DNA of 35,821 nt from Alphaproteobacteria bacterium (lineage in GTDB: Bacteria; Pseudomonadota; Alphaproteobacteria; Rs-D84): positions 1-35,821 of the forward strand of contig WRHR01000010.1 of NCBI GenBank assembly GCA_009783145.1, in the 5' to 3' direction. Under the pieces are notes generated by a model that saw only the letters and a list, made by a program, of their open reading frames with translations, did no database searches and had not been told where the DNA came from. The position numbers and the translations under genes are program-made. Positions within the stretch are counted from its first letter, which is position 1. Every line of letters starts with the position of its first letter. This document shows positions 16,421 to 24,357 of this stretch, piece after piece.

Positions 16421-16448
16421 TTGACAAACAGCTGTTTTATACTATATT
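16421..16448 (+). promoter_or_regulatory. Promoter of the gene at 16481, with spacer palindrome
   Basis: -35 TTGACA (16421-16426), 16-bp spacer, -10 TATATT (16443-16448). The spacer begins with the perfect palindrome AACAGCTGTT (16427-16436), a candidate operator. Confidence 0.7.
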
Positions 16449-16480
16449 AGGACTATAACCAAATAACAAGGAGGACAAAA

Positions 16481-17089
16481 ATGTCTGAAAAAAACAACAA
16501 ACTCAACTGGGGCGGCATAGTGGCCATTGTTACGCTCGTCGGCGGTGTTGTGACCGCGATAATATTCGGCGGCAAAATTTCCAATGCGCTCAGCACTGCT
16601 CGAAATGCCGATGCAACCGCCAACGGTCTGAAACAACAGGTAGATTTGAATACAAGCAATATTGCGATCAATGCAAGCAATATCGCGTACTTGGATTCCG
16701 TGACCACGGCTGATAAAGCCACGGTGTGGGCGACCATCGACACTTTGAAAGCCAACAACAGATCTCTGCAAAGCCAAATCAAGGCCAATAATGCAAAGAA
16801 TCTTGCGGCTTTGAATGAGCTTGGCACCAAAGTGACCGCGCTTAGCACCGTCAAAACCGACACGACCGATTATCAAGTCGTGATCCTTAAGCTTTCCGAC
16901 GGCCTGTTGACGCTTGAAGAAAACACGGATTCAAGATTGAAAAAGCTGGAAGCAACCGGCAGCGGAAATGGTGATGACGGCAAAAAAGACGAAGAAAACG
17001 AAGCCTTGGACAATCTTGTTAAAAAAGTTAAAGACTTGGAAAATATGCATACGACGAATAAAAAAGGTCAGATTATACACACCAAATAA
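16481..17089 (+). CDS. Single-pass membrane protein with long coiled coil, unknown
   Basis: 202 residues, not recognised. AAGGAGG ribosome site. A short N-terminus is followed by a transmembrane helix (about 11-31, GGIVAIVTLVGGVVTAIIFG). A long coiled coil follows (about 35-160) with the repeated phrase NTSNIAINASNIAYLD typical of parallel stalk-like coils. A Gly/Asp/Lys linker (about 160-172) precedes a second short coiled coil (173-190). No cysteines. Likely anchored in the inner membrane with an extracytoplasmic stalk; topology is inferred from charges. Shares plan, promoter type and spacing with the gene at 15557, suggesting related roles. Confidence 0.8.
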   Translation: MSEKNNKLNWGGIVAIVTLVGGVVTAIIFGGKISNALSTARNADATANGLKQQVDLNTSNIAINASNIAYLDSVTTADKATVWATIDTLKANNRSLQSQIKANNAKNLAALNELGTKVTALSTVKTDTTDYQVVILKLSDGLLTLEENTDSRLKKLEATGSGNGDDGKKDEENEALDNLVKKVKDLENMHTTNKKGQIIHTK

Positions 17090-17118
17090 AAAAACCGCGC
17101 CAATGGCGCGGTTTTTTT
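17089..17118. terminator. Bidirectional terminator between convergent genes
   Basis: Perfect 7-bp CCGCGCC/GGCGCGG stem (17095-17101 with 17105-17111, loop of 3) with A and T runs on both sides. It serves the gene ending at 17089 and the minus-strand gene ending at 17123. Confidence 0.9.
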
Positions 17119-17122
17119 ATCT

Positions 17123-19384
17123 TTACCGTCCTGTGACATCATCCTCTTTATCCGTAATGGCCCGCTGACAATTCCGGCGGTATTCGGACAGCTTGCTGTT
17201 CTCTATGCAGATGCTGCCGCTGGGCGTGCATGCGTTCGCTATCAGCTTCGGAGTCGTCGCGGTGCCCAGCTTCAGATTTATGCTGGCCTCGGCGCACTGG
17301 CGTATGTCTTTCAAAGTTCCGCAAGCGTTCCTCCATCCGGCGCAATCCGTAACCATCGCGGTCGGCATAATGGTATCCGGCAGGTTCAGCGCCCACTTCA
17401 CATAGAAATTTTTCAAGGAATCTATGTTTCCGCTTTTGTTGAACGCCACGCGGTCAAGGTCGTCGCCGATGCGGCAGTTGATGTTGTTCTTTTCAACGAA
17501 CGCGGTTATGGCGGTGGCCAACCCACCGACGGCCAAGCCCGTCGCCGCGCCGATCAGCGCGCCTTTGCCGGCATTAGACATGCCTTTCTTTTCAGGTTGT
17601 ACCTCGACATAGCCCAACGCGGTTCCCAATCTGTCCACTTCTCTCTGGAACGTTTCCGGGCCGACGCAATCCCTGTTCGGCGAAACGCAGAAGAAGTCTC
17701 TTTCTCCGCCGCCCTTCATCACAATATTAAGCGATTTGAAAGACGGGCACTGGTCGGCGCGCGAGGCATCGTTTTCATTAGCCATAACGAATTCCTCGAA
17801 CGCTTTCAATGCGGGCTCTACCTTCCCTGCATACTCCGTGTTTCTGGCAAGCTGCTGCGCCATTTTCAAAGTTTCTTTCAAAAGCTCGTTATACGGAACC
17901 GACGAGTTGGCCGCGTACATATCCGCATACGCTTGCGCTACTTTTTGCATAAACGCGCCGCACAGCTGCGCATCGCCGGCACTGGCGCAGAACCCGATGA
18001 AGTTCCCCAATGTGGAGCGCCCGGCGTCGCAGTATTGATTCAGGTCTCTCATACCCTGCACCAGATTCTTCACGTCTTCGAACTTGTTGTAAAGGTCTAT
18101 CACTGCCTGGCACTGAGGTTTGGTTATTACCGGACCGGACGCGGGTATCGGGGTGTCAAGGTATTCGTTCAAAACGCCCAGTCTGCCGCCTTCGCGCAAG
18201 TCTCTTGACAGCTTTTCTAAGTTCTTGTCGTTGCCGCAGAATGTCTGGCGGCTCTGTTTTTTATCCACTCCTGCGCCGATGCCCCATCCCAAAAGCGCAC
18301 CTGCAACTCCGCCGACCGGTATCGCGAACGCGGCCGCAGATCTGGTCTGGCGCATCAGGCCGAACTCGAATAGATCTTTATTGCAGGTAAAGTTGCTTCC
18401 CGCGGGCTGCCATATTTCCGCCTTTTGCTCTTGGTTGCCGATAGTGGTAAAGAACCACATGCTGTTGGAAATCAACTGGTCCTTGTTATACGCCGCGATG
18501 CGCACAAGGCATTCGCCGGCCGTAGCATCCCAGCGCGCGTAATGCCCGCGGTTGCCGTCATAATTAGAGTCTGTATTGATTTCGACGCCCATAGGATTAT
18601 CCTTGGCGCCGCCTTGATTGTTATAAGCGCTTATGCCCTGCTGATATTCGCCGGCCACAGAATTATTCGCTCCCACGGCAGCAAACGATTTCCCGAACGT
18701 ATTCCTATCCAGCAGCAGGCAGGTGTTTTCCGCTTGGAACGGCGTCAGGCCCGTCTTGCGCAGCACGAACGAGTAATACGCCGGCTGAATCACGCGCGAG
18801 TTAAAGTCGATCCACACGTCCGACGAGCCGTTGTAAATATCTATGTTCGCGACGCAATAATCGACCACGGTCTGACAAAGGCTCATCCCGTTCATAATGG
18901 AATGGCGCAAGTCCGAATTGAAAAGGTCGTTTATGCCATGCGGCAGCCCGCCCCCGTTAACGCACGCCAACAGCGCGTCCATGCAATCGTCAACTGTATA
19001 GGTCGGCTTTTTCTCTTCTTCTTCATCCCCGCCGCCATTCGCCGTGCACGGCCCCCAAGTTCTGTTGCCGAGACATGTCTGCGTTCCCGGCTTTCCGTCC
19101 GCAGTAGTGCAAGGCCGCGTAGAGCCGGGCAAGCACCCAAGGCACGCGCCGTCTTCGCAGCTGTTCGGGCCGCTGGTGGGGATATTCGGCCAAGTCTGAT
19201 TGGCGCCCAAATTGCCGCCGATGACGCCGCCGATTCCGCCGGGCATGCTGGGCATTCGCGCCTGAGTTGTCATAACTCCGGCGCCGCGACTATTCTGCGC
19301 CTGCGCAGCATCCGCGTTCGGCGCAACAAAACTAAAGCAAACGGCAATTGCCGCAAAGCCCAGAAATCCGAGTATTTTACGCAT
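17123..19384 (-). CDS. Large secreted cysteine-containing protein, distant relative of the CMDQFC group
   Basis: 753 residues, not recognised. ATG at 19384 with AAAGGAAG upstream. Signal peptide MRKILGFLGF with cleavage near ADAA (residue 27), nearly the same start as the protein at 10423-13011. An early segment (about 77-115) has CEDGACLGCLPGSTRPC, then GTQTC and WGPC, a pattern seen in several secreted bacterial proteins. The next region has CMDALLAC (C-x6-C) and LCQTVVDYC, echoing helical cysteine pairs of the other large proteins, but lacks the full CMDQFC signature. Two Gly-rich hydrophobic stretches (about 355-375 and 610-635) look like glycine-zipper or membrane-associating helices. 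Possibly an envelope assembly component; this is inference. Confidence 0.8.
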   Translation of the reverse strand: MRKILGFLGFAAIAVCFSFVAPNADAAQAQNSRGAGVMTTQARMPSMPGGIGGVIGGNLGANQTWPNIPTSGPNSCEDGACLGCLPGSTRPCTTADGKPGTQTCLGNRTWGPCTANGGGDEEEEKKPTYTVDDCMDALLACVNGGGLPHGINDLFNSDLRHSIMNGMSLCQTVVDYCVANIDIYNGSSDVWIDFNSRVIQPAYYSFVLRKTGLTPFQAENTCLLLDRNTFGKSFAAVGANNSVAGEYQQGISAYNNQGGAKDNPMGVEINTDSNYDGNRGHYARWDATAGECLVRIAAYNKDQLISNSMWFFTTIGNQEQKAEIWQPAGSNFTCNKDLFEFGLMRQTRSAAAFAIPVGGVAGALLGWGIGAGVDKKQSRQTFCGNDKNLEKLSRDLREGGRLGVLNEYLDTPIPASGPVITKPQCQAVIDLYNKFEDVKNLVQGMRDLNQYCDAGRSTLGNFIGFCASAGDAQLCGAFMQKVAQAYADMYAANSSVPYNELLKETLKMAQQLARNTEYAGKVEPALKAFEEFVMANENDASRADQCPSFKSLNIVMKGGGERDFFCVSPNRDCVGPETFQREVDRLGTALGYVEVQPEKKGMSNAGKGALIGAATGLAVGGLATAITAFVEKNNINCRIGDDLDRVAFNKSGNIDSLKNFYVKWALNLPDTIMPTAMVTDCAGWRNACGTLKDIRQCAEASINLKLGTATTPKLIANACTPSGSICIENSKLSEYRRNCQRAITDKEDDVTGR

Positions 19385-19415
19385 ATTCTCTTCCTTTTTT
19401 TATAAATCCCATCTT

Positions 19416-19430
19416 ATGATATTATATCAT
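19416..19430. promoter_or_regulatory. 15-bp perfect palindrome over the -10 box of the gene at 17123-19384
   Basis: ATGATAT-T-ATATCAT is fully palindromic and contains TATAAT on the minus strand, 30-45 bases upstream of the start codon. No strong -35 is visible (TTTTTA at 17 bp). It may be a repressor or activator site; it could also be chance in an AT-rich promoter. Confidence 0.45.
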
Positions 19431-19517
19431 ATATCCGGCTGGATAAAAATGTTTTTTAACTATCTTTATATCGTGTATCCTCGTTTTCGAGCGCGGGGGG
19501 AAACCGCAATAAACAGC

Positions 19518-19546
19518 TTGACAAAAAGTATACAGCTCGCTATAAT
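19518..19546 (+). promoter_or_regulatory. Perfect consensus sigma70 promoter, leaderless start
   Basis: TTGACA (19518-19523), 17-bp spacer, TATAAT (19541-19546), an exact consensus match. The expected transcription start (19552-19555) coincides with the ATG at 19555, so the mRNA is predicted to have no leader. Confidence 0.8.
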
Positions 19547-19554
19547 ATTGACAA

Positions 19555-20460
19555 ATGGCAGATGCGAAAAAAAAATCTTTTATTGCTTCCAAAAACTTCC
19601 TGTTATGGACGGGATGGTATTTTGTCGCGTCTTATTTGATTTTCTTAGGTTTTTTCGGCTTTAACCTGCTGTCGCCCGCGGCCTGGCAAAAGATTCCGAA
19701 TATCGCGCTTCATGGCTTTGGCGGGCTGACGTTCGGCATGGCGCTGATCGCATGGATTCCGATCTGGCTGGCGGGAAGCATGGCAATCGCTAAGACCGGA
19801 AAGCCGATATTGTCCTTTGCAAAGAAAGAAGAGCCGAAAAAAGAGGTCGAAGAAGAAAGCGCGCCGCAAGAAAAACAGCCGGAAATAAATTTCCCCGACG
19901 CAATGCCTGAAGAAATGCGCGTGCCTTATGCGCGGATGATGCGCGGTCAGCTTGCGCGCGGCGCGATGGATTGCAAAGTAATCCAGAAAAACGACAAAGC
20001 GGCCGCCTTGTCCGCAGAATGCAAAGAAACCGCGCCCGCCTCCGCCAAGGCTATGGCGGGCAAGCCGGAAGAAGAAATGATGCTGCCCGACAGCTTTGAT
20101 ATGGAAACGCCCGACAGCGGCAATGTTCCGCAATTCCGCGAGATCACATTCGGCGATCCTTTGCCCGCGCCCGACATTCCGGCAAGCGCGCAAGAAATAA
20201 AAATAGAAACCCGCAAAGGCAAAAAATTTGCGATTGCGACTCATGACGATCCGGACTTTTGGATTGCCGATTCGGAAAATTGGTTTGCGACAGGAAAGCA
20301 AAAGCCTTCTCCGGTGGAAACCGCGATCGCTGCCGCCGCGGAAAACGATGCGACGCCGGTATTGCTGCTGGCCTCGGAAAATATAATGGACCTGGACGCG
20401 CAGCGCAAAAAATGGGTTGCTGCCGGCGTGGTCGTGGTTAAGGATTTGGAAGAGTTATAA
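19555..20460 (+). CDS. Two-helix membrane protein with cytosolic C-terminal domain, unknown
   Basis: 301 residues, not recognised. Two transmembrane helices (about 14-39 and 50-76) precede a Lys/Glu/Pro-rich linker and a soluble C-terminal part (about 110-301). The final segment, with KKFAIATHDDPDFWIAD and PVLLLASENI followed by AAGVVVVKDLEEL, looks like an alternating alpha/beta fold. A nuclease-like or nucleotide-binding domain is possible but not supported by a clear motif. Residues around 161-171 (PASAKAMAGKP) are encoded by a 30-bp repeat also present in rplQ in the same frame. No Shine-Dalgarno is visible and the start sits at the predicted transcription start. Followed by a CCCCTCC-type element. 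Confidence 0.8.
   Translation: MADAKKKSFIASKNFLLWTGWYFVASYLIFLGFFGFNLLSPAAWQKIPNIALHGFGGLTFGMALIAWIPIWLAGSMAIAKTGKPILSFAKKEEPKKEVEEESAPQEKQPEINFPDAMPEEMRVPYARMMRGQLARGAMDCKVIQKNDKAAALSAECKETAPASAKAMAGKPEEEMMLPDSFDMETPDSGNVPQFREITFGDPLPAPDIPASAQEIKIETRKGKKFAIATHDDPDFWIADSENWFATGKQKPSPVETAIAAAAENDATPVLLLASENIMDLDAQRKKWVAAGVVVVKDLEEL
20035..20064 (+). repeat. 30-bp RPE-like repeat, copy 2 (inside a coding region)
   Basis: Encodes PASAKAMAGK in the membrane-protein gene. Matches the repeat inside rplQ in the same reading frame and orientation relative to translation (there [10 protein letters not shown]). It lies in a low-complexity linker, where an in-frame insertion would be tolerated. Confidence 0.7.
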
Positions 20461-20472
20461 AAGTTGCAACGT

Positions 20473-20602
20473 GGTATTCCCCTCCTGTGGAGGGGTGGAT
20501 GCGAGCGATAGCGAGCAGACGGGGTGGTTCGTTTAATTGTTCGTAGATTACAAGAACCACCCCGCCCGCTCCGCGGGCACCCCTCCACAGGAGGGGAATA
20601 CC
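20473..20602. repeat. Dispersed inverted element with CCCCTCC ends, copy 2
   Basis: Perfect inverted ends GGTATTCCCCTCC and GGAGGGGAATACC. Inner sequence is strongly similar to the copy at 7924-8042, including GACGGGGTGGTT, GTTTAATT and ACAAGAACCACCCCG. Lies between convergent genes. Confidence 0.88.
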
Positions 20603-20630
20603 AGCACGACCACATTGCCACCAAAATAAA

Positions 20631-20657
20631 AAACGCGGCGAAAGCCGCGTTTTTTAT
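20631..20657 (-). terminator. rplQ terminator
   Basis: 9-bp stem (20631-20639 with 20644-20652) with a GAAA/TTTC loop, overlapping the rplQ stop codon at 20654-20656. On the minus strand the stem is followed by T residues. Confidence 0.8.
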
Positions 20658-21205
20658 TTTCCTGTCGCGCGGCGCTTTACCGCCACGGTCTTTGCCCCGC
20701 CGGTTGCTTTCGGCGCGGGCTTGTCCGCCGGAGCCTTGGCGAAGGTGGACGCTTTTTTCACAGGTTTTACTTCTTTCGTTTCCTTCGCAGCTTTTTCAGC
20801 CGTCGCGGCTTCGGTCTTGGCTATGACTTTTTTCGCATTCTCGTCGCGGTCGACCAATTCTATAATCGCCATCGGCGCGGCGTCGCCGTATCGGAATCCC
20901 GCTTTTAAAACGCGGGTGTATCCGCCCGGACGCTTCGCATAGCGCGGTCCCAGAACCCCGAATAATTTTTTCACAGCCGGCGCGCTGCTGCTGCCAAGCT
21001 CCGCTGCCGCCAAGCGGCGGTTCGCGACCGAATCGGTTTTCGCGCGAGTGATAAGTTTCTCAACAACGCCGCGCAAATCTTTTGCCTTTGGCAATGTTGT
21101 TTTAATCTGTTCTTTTTCAATCAAGTTCTTGGCCAGCCCGCGGAACAAAGCCCTGCGTGCGTTAGTGTCGCGATTGAACTTGCGTCCTGCTTTCATATGT
21201 CTCAT
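20654..21205 (-). CDS. rplQ: Ribosomal protein L17 (bL17) with C-terminal extension
   Basis: 183 residues; the core of about 125 residues is typical bL17 ([20 protein letters not shown], then [17 protein letters not shown] and [22 protein letters not shown]). The ATG at 21205 has AAGGAG upstream. The tail after about residue 125 is a Lys/Ala/Glu-rich extension that includes [10 protein letters not shown], encoded by the 30-bp repeat at 20720-20749. Last gene after rpoA, as usual in the alpha operon, and followed by a terminator. Confidence 0.96.
   Translation of the reverse strand: MRHMKAGRKFNRDTNARRALFRGLAKNLIEKEQIKTTLPKAKDLRGVVEKLITRAKTDSVANRRLAAAELGSSSAPAVKKLFGVLGPRYAKRPGGYTRVLKAGFRYGDAAPMAIIELVDRDENAKKVIAKTEAATAEKAAKETKEVKPVKKASTFAKAPADKPAPKATGGAKTVAVKRRATGK
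20720..20749 (-). repeat. 30-bp RPE-like repeat, copy 3 (inside rplQ)
   Basis: Encodes the peptide [10 protein letters not shown] within the non-conserved C-terminal tail of L17. The nucleotide sequence matches the copies at 20035-20064 and 35-65. Confidence 0.75.
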
Positions 21206-21276
21206 TTTGCGCTCCTTTTGCGTTGTTGCCCCAGTGGGGATTAGACATTTTCGCAACCTGAAATTTTCAGAATTGC

Positions 21277-21345
21277 GATTTACGATTTACGAATTACGAT
21301 TTGTTGGGAGTAAAATCGTAAATCGTACATCGTAATTCGTAAATT
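21277..21345. repeat. Heptamer-arm hairpin element H6 (ATTTACG units), behind rpoA
   Basis: Left arm of ATTTACG/AATTACG units, core TTGTTGGGAGTAAAATCG, and a right arm that reaches the rpoA stop codon (21344-21346). Same family as 5892-5946 (core TTGCCGGGAGTAAAATCG). Confidence 0.85.
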
Positions 21346-22372
21346 ATTTGTAAGGGTCCTCGTATTTCTTCGCCAATTCCGCGATGTTTTCCGGCGGCCA
21401 GCCCGGCACTTCCATGCCCAGAGTCAGACCCATTGCTTCCAACTGCGCCTTGATTTCGTTCAGGCTCTTGCGGCCGAAGTTCGGAGTTTTCAGCATATCG
21501 TTTTCGGTTTTCTGAACCAATTCGCCAAGCCAGTTTATTTTATCGCCCTTCAGGCAATTGTTCGCGCGAACGGACAGTTCCAGCTCGTCCACGTGCTTCA
21601 GCAATTTCGGATCGAACGGCAATGCTTCTTTCTTCTTCTCTTCTTCCGCCGGCAAGTTGGCCTGGGCCGGGTCTTCGAAGTTGATGAAGACGACCAGTTG
21701 GTCGGTCAAAATGCGCGACGCCAGCGCAACCGCGTCTTCCGGAGTCACGGAGCCGTTGGTTTTCACGGTCAGCTCCAGCTTGTCGTAATCGGTGCTTTGG
21801 CCGACGCGGGTTTCGGAAACCGCAGTCGCAACGCTTAAAATAGGCGAGAAAATGGAATCGACGGGAATAACCCCAAGAGGCAGGCCTTCGGTGCGCGCAG
21901 ACGCCGGAACATAGCCGCGGCCCGTGCCCAGCATTATCTCCATCTCTAACGACGCGCCCTTGTCCAGATTGCAGATTTCGGCGTCTTTGTTCATGACTTC
22001 GACGCCGCCCGTGGTCTCGATCATGCCGGCTGTGACAACGGCGGGGCCTTTGACCTTCAGGCTCGCCCTGTGCTGGCCTTCCGTAATGGCCTTGAAATAC
22101 ACGCCTTTGAGATTCAATATGATGTCGGTAACGTCTTCGCGCACCCCAGGGATGGAAGAGAATTCGTGTTGCACGCCGTCAATCTTTACATAAATAGGCG
22201 CGCATCCCTGCAACGATGACAGCAATACTCGGCGCAATGCAGTGCCAAGAGTCAGCCCAAAGCCTTTTTCCAAAGGGTCGGCGATAACGATTGCCTCAAA
22301 GGGGTTGGTTTCATTGACGCGGACGGTCAATTTTTTTGGCTTGATGAGTGTCATCCAATTTTTTTCTATCAT
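21344..22372 (-). CDS. rpoA: RNA polymerase alpha subunit
   Basis: 342 residues. Dimerises to nucleate RNA polymerase and contacts promoter UP elements and activators. N-terminal domain: [36 protein letters not shown], and [20 protein letters not shown]-terminal domain: [25 protein letters not shown] and [15 protein letters not shown]. The ATG at 22372 (GGAG upstream) matches the alphaproteobacterial start. It has its own promoter and is separated from rpsK by four plus-strand genes, unlike the normal rpsK-rpoA junction. The terminal codons abut hairpin element H6. Confidence 0.98.
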   Translation of the reverse strand: MIEKNWMTLIKPKKLTVRVNETNPFEAIVIADPLEKGFGLTLGTALRRVLLSSLQGCAPIYVKIDGVQHEFSSIPGVREDVTDIILNLKGVYFKAITEGQHRASLKVKGPAVVTAGMIETTGGVEVMNKDAEICNLDKGASLEMEIMLGTGRGYVPASARTEGLPLGVIPVDSIFSPILSVATAVSETRVGQSTDYDKLELTVKTNGSVTPEDAVALASRILTDQLVVFINFEDPAQANLPAEEEKKKEALPFDPKLLKHVDELELSVRANNCLKGDKINWLGELVQKTENDMLKTPNFGRKSLNEIKAQLEAMGLTLGMEVPGWPPENIAELAKKYEDPYK

Positions 22373-22420
22373 AAAATGGCTCCGTTGGTTTAGTTTATTA
22401 TTTTCACCATAAGGCACGCA

Positions 22421-22449
22421 ATTATAGGCACGAGCAAAGCAAAAGTCAA
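22421..22449 (-). promoter_or_regulatory. rpoA-rplQ promoter
   Basis: Minus strand: -35 TTGACT (22444-22449), 17-bp spacer, -10 TATAAT (22421-22426). A near-consensus promoter supplies rpoA-rplQ after its separation from the upstream ribosomal genes. Confidence 0.75.
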
Positions 22450-22465
22450 ATGTTTTGTAATGGCC

Positions 22466-22496
22466 TTGACAAACGCTATTGGTTTAGTACTATATG
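22466..22496 (+). promoter_or_regulatory. Likely promoter of the genes at 22526 and 23253
   Basis: -35 TTGACA (22466-22471) with -10-like ACTATA or TATATG at 17-19 bp. It lies back to back with the rpoA promoter in the 153-bp divergent gap. Confidence 0.5.
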
Positions 22497-22525
22497 CGGT
22501 GCAACCGGAATAAAAAAGACAAAAA

Positions 22526-23239
22526 ATGCCAAAAAATGGAAAATGGAGAAGTCCTCCTAATAAGAAAAAAGAAGAGAAAAGAATTGCCGCACAGATGCAG
22601 GCGGACGAATTAGCCCGCAATGAGGCAAGGCGATACTCTGTTCGGGAAGTCCGTACGGAAGAAAAAATCCTTAACGAAACCGAGCGGCCCGATGTTCAAG
22701 AAGCCGATGCAAACGGGTTGGCAGGCAACATTCCCTATTCGACTCATATCGTCGTTTCATACAATGGCGTGACTGATGCCGCCGGAAACGCAATCCACAT
22801 ATACAAGGGCCAGCCAATTGCCAAATGGGCGAATATAGCGGCAAATTTTGCGCGTTCCGCACCAATCCTTGCCGCTAATGCCAAACTGGTATTCAAACAG
22901 CACGACATATTCGACGCGCAAATACATATAGAAAATGTCAAGATAAAAACTGCCTGCAATTCGGGGCCGCGGCGCGTAGATTGGAATCATAAGCCGATAG
23001 AAAGAGATACCGTATCGACAGCGGATAGCGAAGACAGGTTTGTTTGGCTCAATATCAAAGCAACGATAAACGGAAAAGAAATACGCACCGGCTGGATATT
23101 CACCGACGCGTATTCGACGGCGATAGAGGCCGCATGCAACGCGCCGGCAACCGCCGCATACCGCCTGCACAGCGATACGGGCAACCTGGCGAAGCAACTC
23201 TTGTATGCATACAAAAGAGCCATCAGGAACGAGAAATAG
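22526..23239 (+). CDS. Unknown soluble protein inserted between rpsK and rpoA
   Basis: 237 residues, not recognised. The basic N-terminus (MPKNGKWRSPPNKKKEEKR) and Glu/Arg-rich helix to about residue 50 precede a compact domain (about 68-230) with alternating strands (STHIVVSYNGVTDAAGNAIH, VWLNIKATINGKEIRTGWIF). No signal peptide. The domain contains two cysteines. The ribosome site is weak. The next gene starts 13 bp after its stop, so they form a two-gene operon with a small membrane protein. Confidence 0.75.
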   Translation: MPKNGKWRSPPNKKKEEKRIAAQMQADELARNEARRYSVREVRTEEKILNETERPDVQEADANGLAGNIPYSTHIVVSYNGVTDAAGNAIHIYKGQPIAKWANIAANFARSAPILAANAKLVFKQHDIFDAQIHIENVKIKTACNSGPRRVDWNHKPIERDTVSTADSEDRFVWLNIKATINGKEIRTGWIFTDAYSTAIEAACNAPATAAYRLHSDTGNLAKQLLYAYKRAIRNEK

Positions 23240-23252
23240 AACGGAGGCAGAA

Positions 23253-23462
23253 ATGACCATTCGTCAGAAATATAACATATCACTGGGCGGAACTCTGGCT
23301 ACGCTGGGCATAAAGGCCGCGAACTTCACAGCATTATGGTGGGGCGGCGCATCATTGAAATATGTGTATCCGATATTTATCGCCAGTCACATAATGCTTG
23401 CCGGGTTCACCGCAGCAGCGCTGTTTTACAGAAGCAAACTAAAAAAACAAAAACAACAGTAA
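23253..23462 (+). CDS. Small membrane protein, unknown
   Basis: 69 residues, not recognised. The ATG at 23253 has a strong GGAGG site. Two hydrophobic segments (about 10-32 and 37-58), with a basic C-terminus KLKKQKQQ, suggest two membrane passes with the C-terminus in the cytoplasm. Second gene of a pair with 22526-23239. Confidence 0.75.
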   Translation: MTIRQKYNISLGGTLATLGIKAANFTALWWGGASLKYVYPIFIASHIMLAGFTAAALFYRSKLKKQKQQ

Positions 23463-23480
23463 TAAAAACCATCCATTTAA

Positions 23481-23508
23481 TAAAAAACCGCCGAACGGCG
23501 GATTTTTA
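23481..23508 (+). terminator. Terminator of the 22526-23462 operon
   Basis: 6-bp CCGCCG/CGGCGG stem (23488-23493 with 23496-23501) flanked by A and T runs. Confidence 0.85.
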
Positions 23509-23539
23509 TTAATCTAATTAATAAGTGGGAATTATATCC

Positions 23540-23569
23540 TTGACAACCATTTTCACTATTTAATATGAT
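23540..23569 (+). promoter_or_regulatory. Promoter of the tandem outer-membrane protein genes
   Basis: -35 TTGACA (23540-23545), 18-bp spacer, -10 TATGAT (23564-23569). It gives a leader of about 95 nt before the start codon at 23673. Confidence 0.6.
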
Positions 23570-23615
23570 TTCCGCATAGCTATTTCCAATAGCTAACAAC
23601 ACAAAGGGAATTTCC

Positions 23616-23648
23616 ATGAATTCTCGCATCGCGGGGATGCATCGGTAA
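23616..23648 (+). other. Possible leader peptide ORF upstream of the beta-barrel genes
   Basis: A ten-codon ORF (MNSRIAGMHR) preceded by AAAGGGA lies in the leader of the barrel gene. It overlaps a small hairpin GCATC-GCGGG-GATGC. It may affect translation or be chance. Confidence 0.3.
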
Positions 23649-23672
23649 ACCTTGAACAAAAAGGAAATGGAG

Positions 23673-24317
23673 ATGAAAAAACTCTTGTTAACATCCGCGA
23701 TTGTCCTGGCTGCGGGCGCCGCGAACGCGGCTGTCGCGCCGTATGCGTCGATAAAGGCGGGCTATACCAACAGCGACATAAACTTTTACTATGACGATGA
23801 CAAATTCGAGAGCGAAGGACTGGCGAATTTCAGCGGATTTACCGGCGCGATTGCCGGCGGCGCGGCATGGGATGCCAATTCCTTGATAACCGTTCGCGGC
23901 GAACTGGAATACGCGTACACCAATACTTCGGTCAATTCTTGGATGGATGACTTGGATGAGTGGAAAGATGTCCTGACCCACAACACCATCATGCTTAACG
24001 CATTCGCGGATTTCGGCGAAAAATCGTGGTCGGTGCGCCCGTATGTCGGCTTGGGCGCGGGCTTCGGCTTTGGCAATACATTCAAAATCATCCGGGACGG
24101 CGAGACATGGAAAAAGGAAGACATGGGAAGCGGATTCGCGTATGCGGGAATGATCGGCGCGGCATGGCATGCCACAGATCACCTGGCGATCGATCTGGGC
24201 TTTCAGTACAAGGTCATCGATATGGGCGAAGCGGGCGCAAAAGTGTACAGCTGGGGCCAGGATAGCAGTGACGTCGTAAGCAGAACCGTGACCTTGGGCG
24301 CGCGGTATACGTTTTAA
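23673..24317 (+). CDS. Outer-membrane beta-barrel protein, opacity/OmpA-like porin family, copy 1
   Basis: 214 residues. Signal peptide MKKLLLTSAI with cleavage after ANA (about residue 19). The mature chain alternates aromatic and polar strands (YASIKAGYTNSDI, ITVRGELEYAYT, WSVRPYVGLGAGFGFGN, LAIDLGFQYKV) and ends ARYTF, the terminal phenylalanine expected for assembly by Bam. This is the 8-stranded opacity-protein-like plan. The start chosen at 23673 has AAGGA about 9 bases upstream; an in-frame ATG lies two codons before. Followed 40 bp later by a paralogue. Confidence 0.88.
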   Translation: MKKLLLTSAIVLAAGAANAAVAPYASIKAGYTNSDINFYYDDDKFESEGLANFSGFTGAIAGGAAWDANSLITVRGELEYAYTNTSVNSWMDDLDEWKDVLTHNTIMLNAFADFGEKSWSVRPYVGLGAGFGFGNTFKIIRDGETWKKEDMGSGFAYAGMIGAAWHATDHLAIDLGFQYKVIDMGEAGAKVYSWGQDSSDVVSRTVTLGARYTF

Positions 24318-24357
24318 CATGAGTTAAACAAACAATAAAAAACAAAAAGGATTTCCT

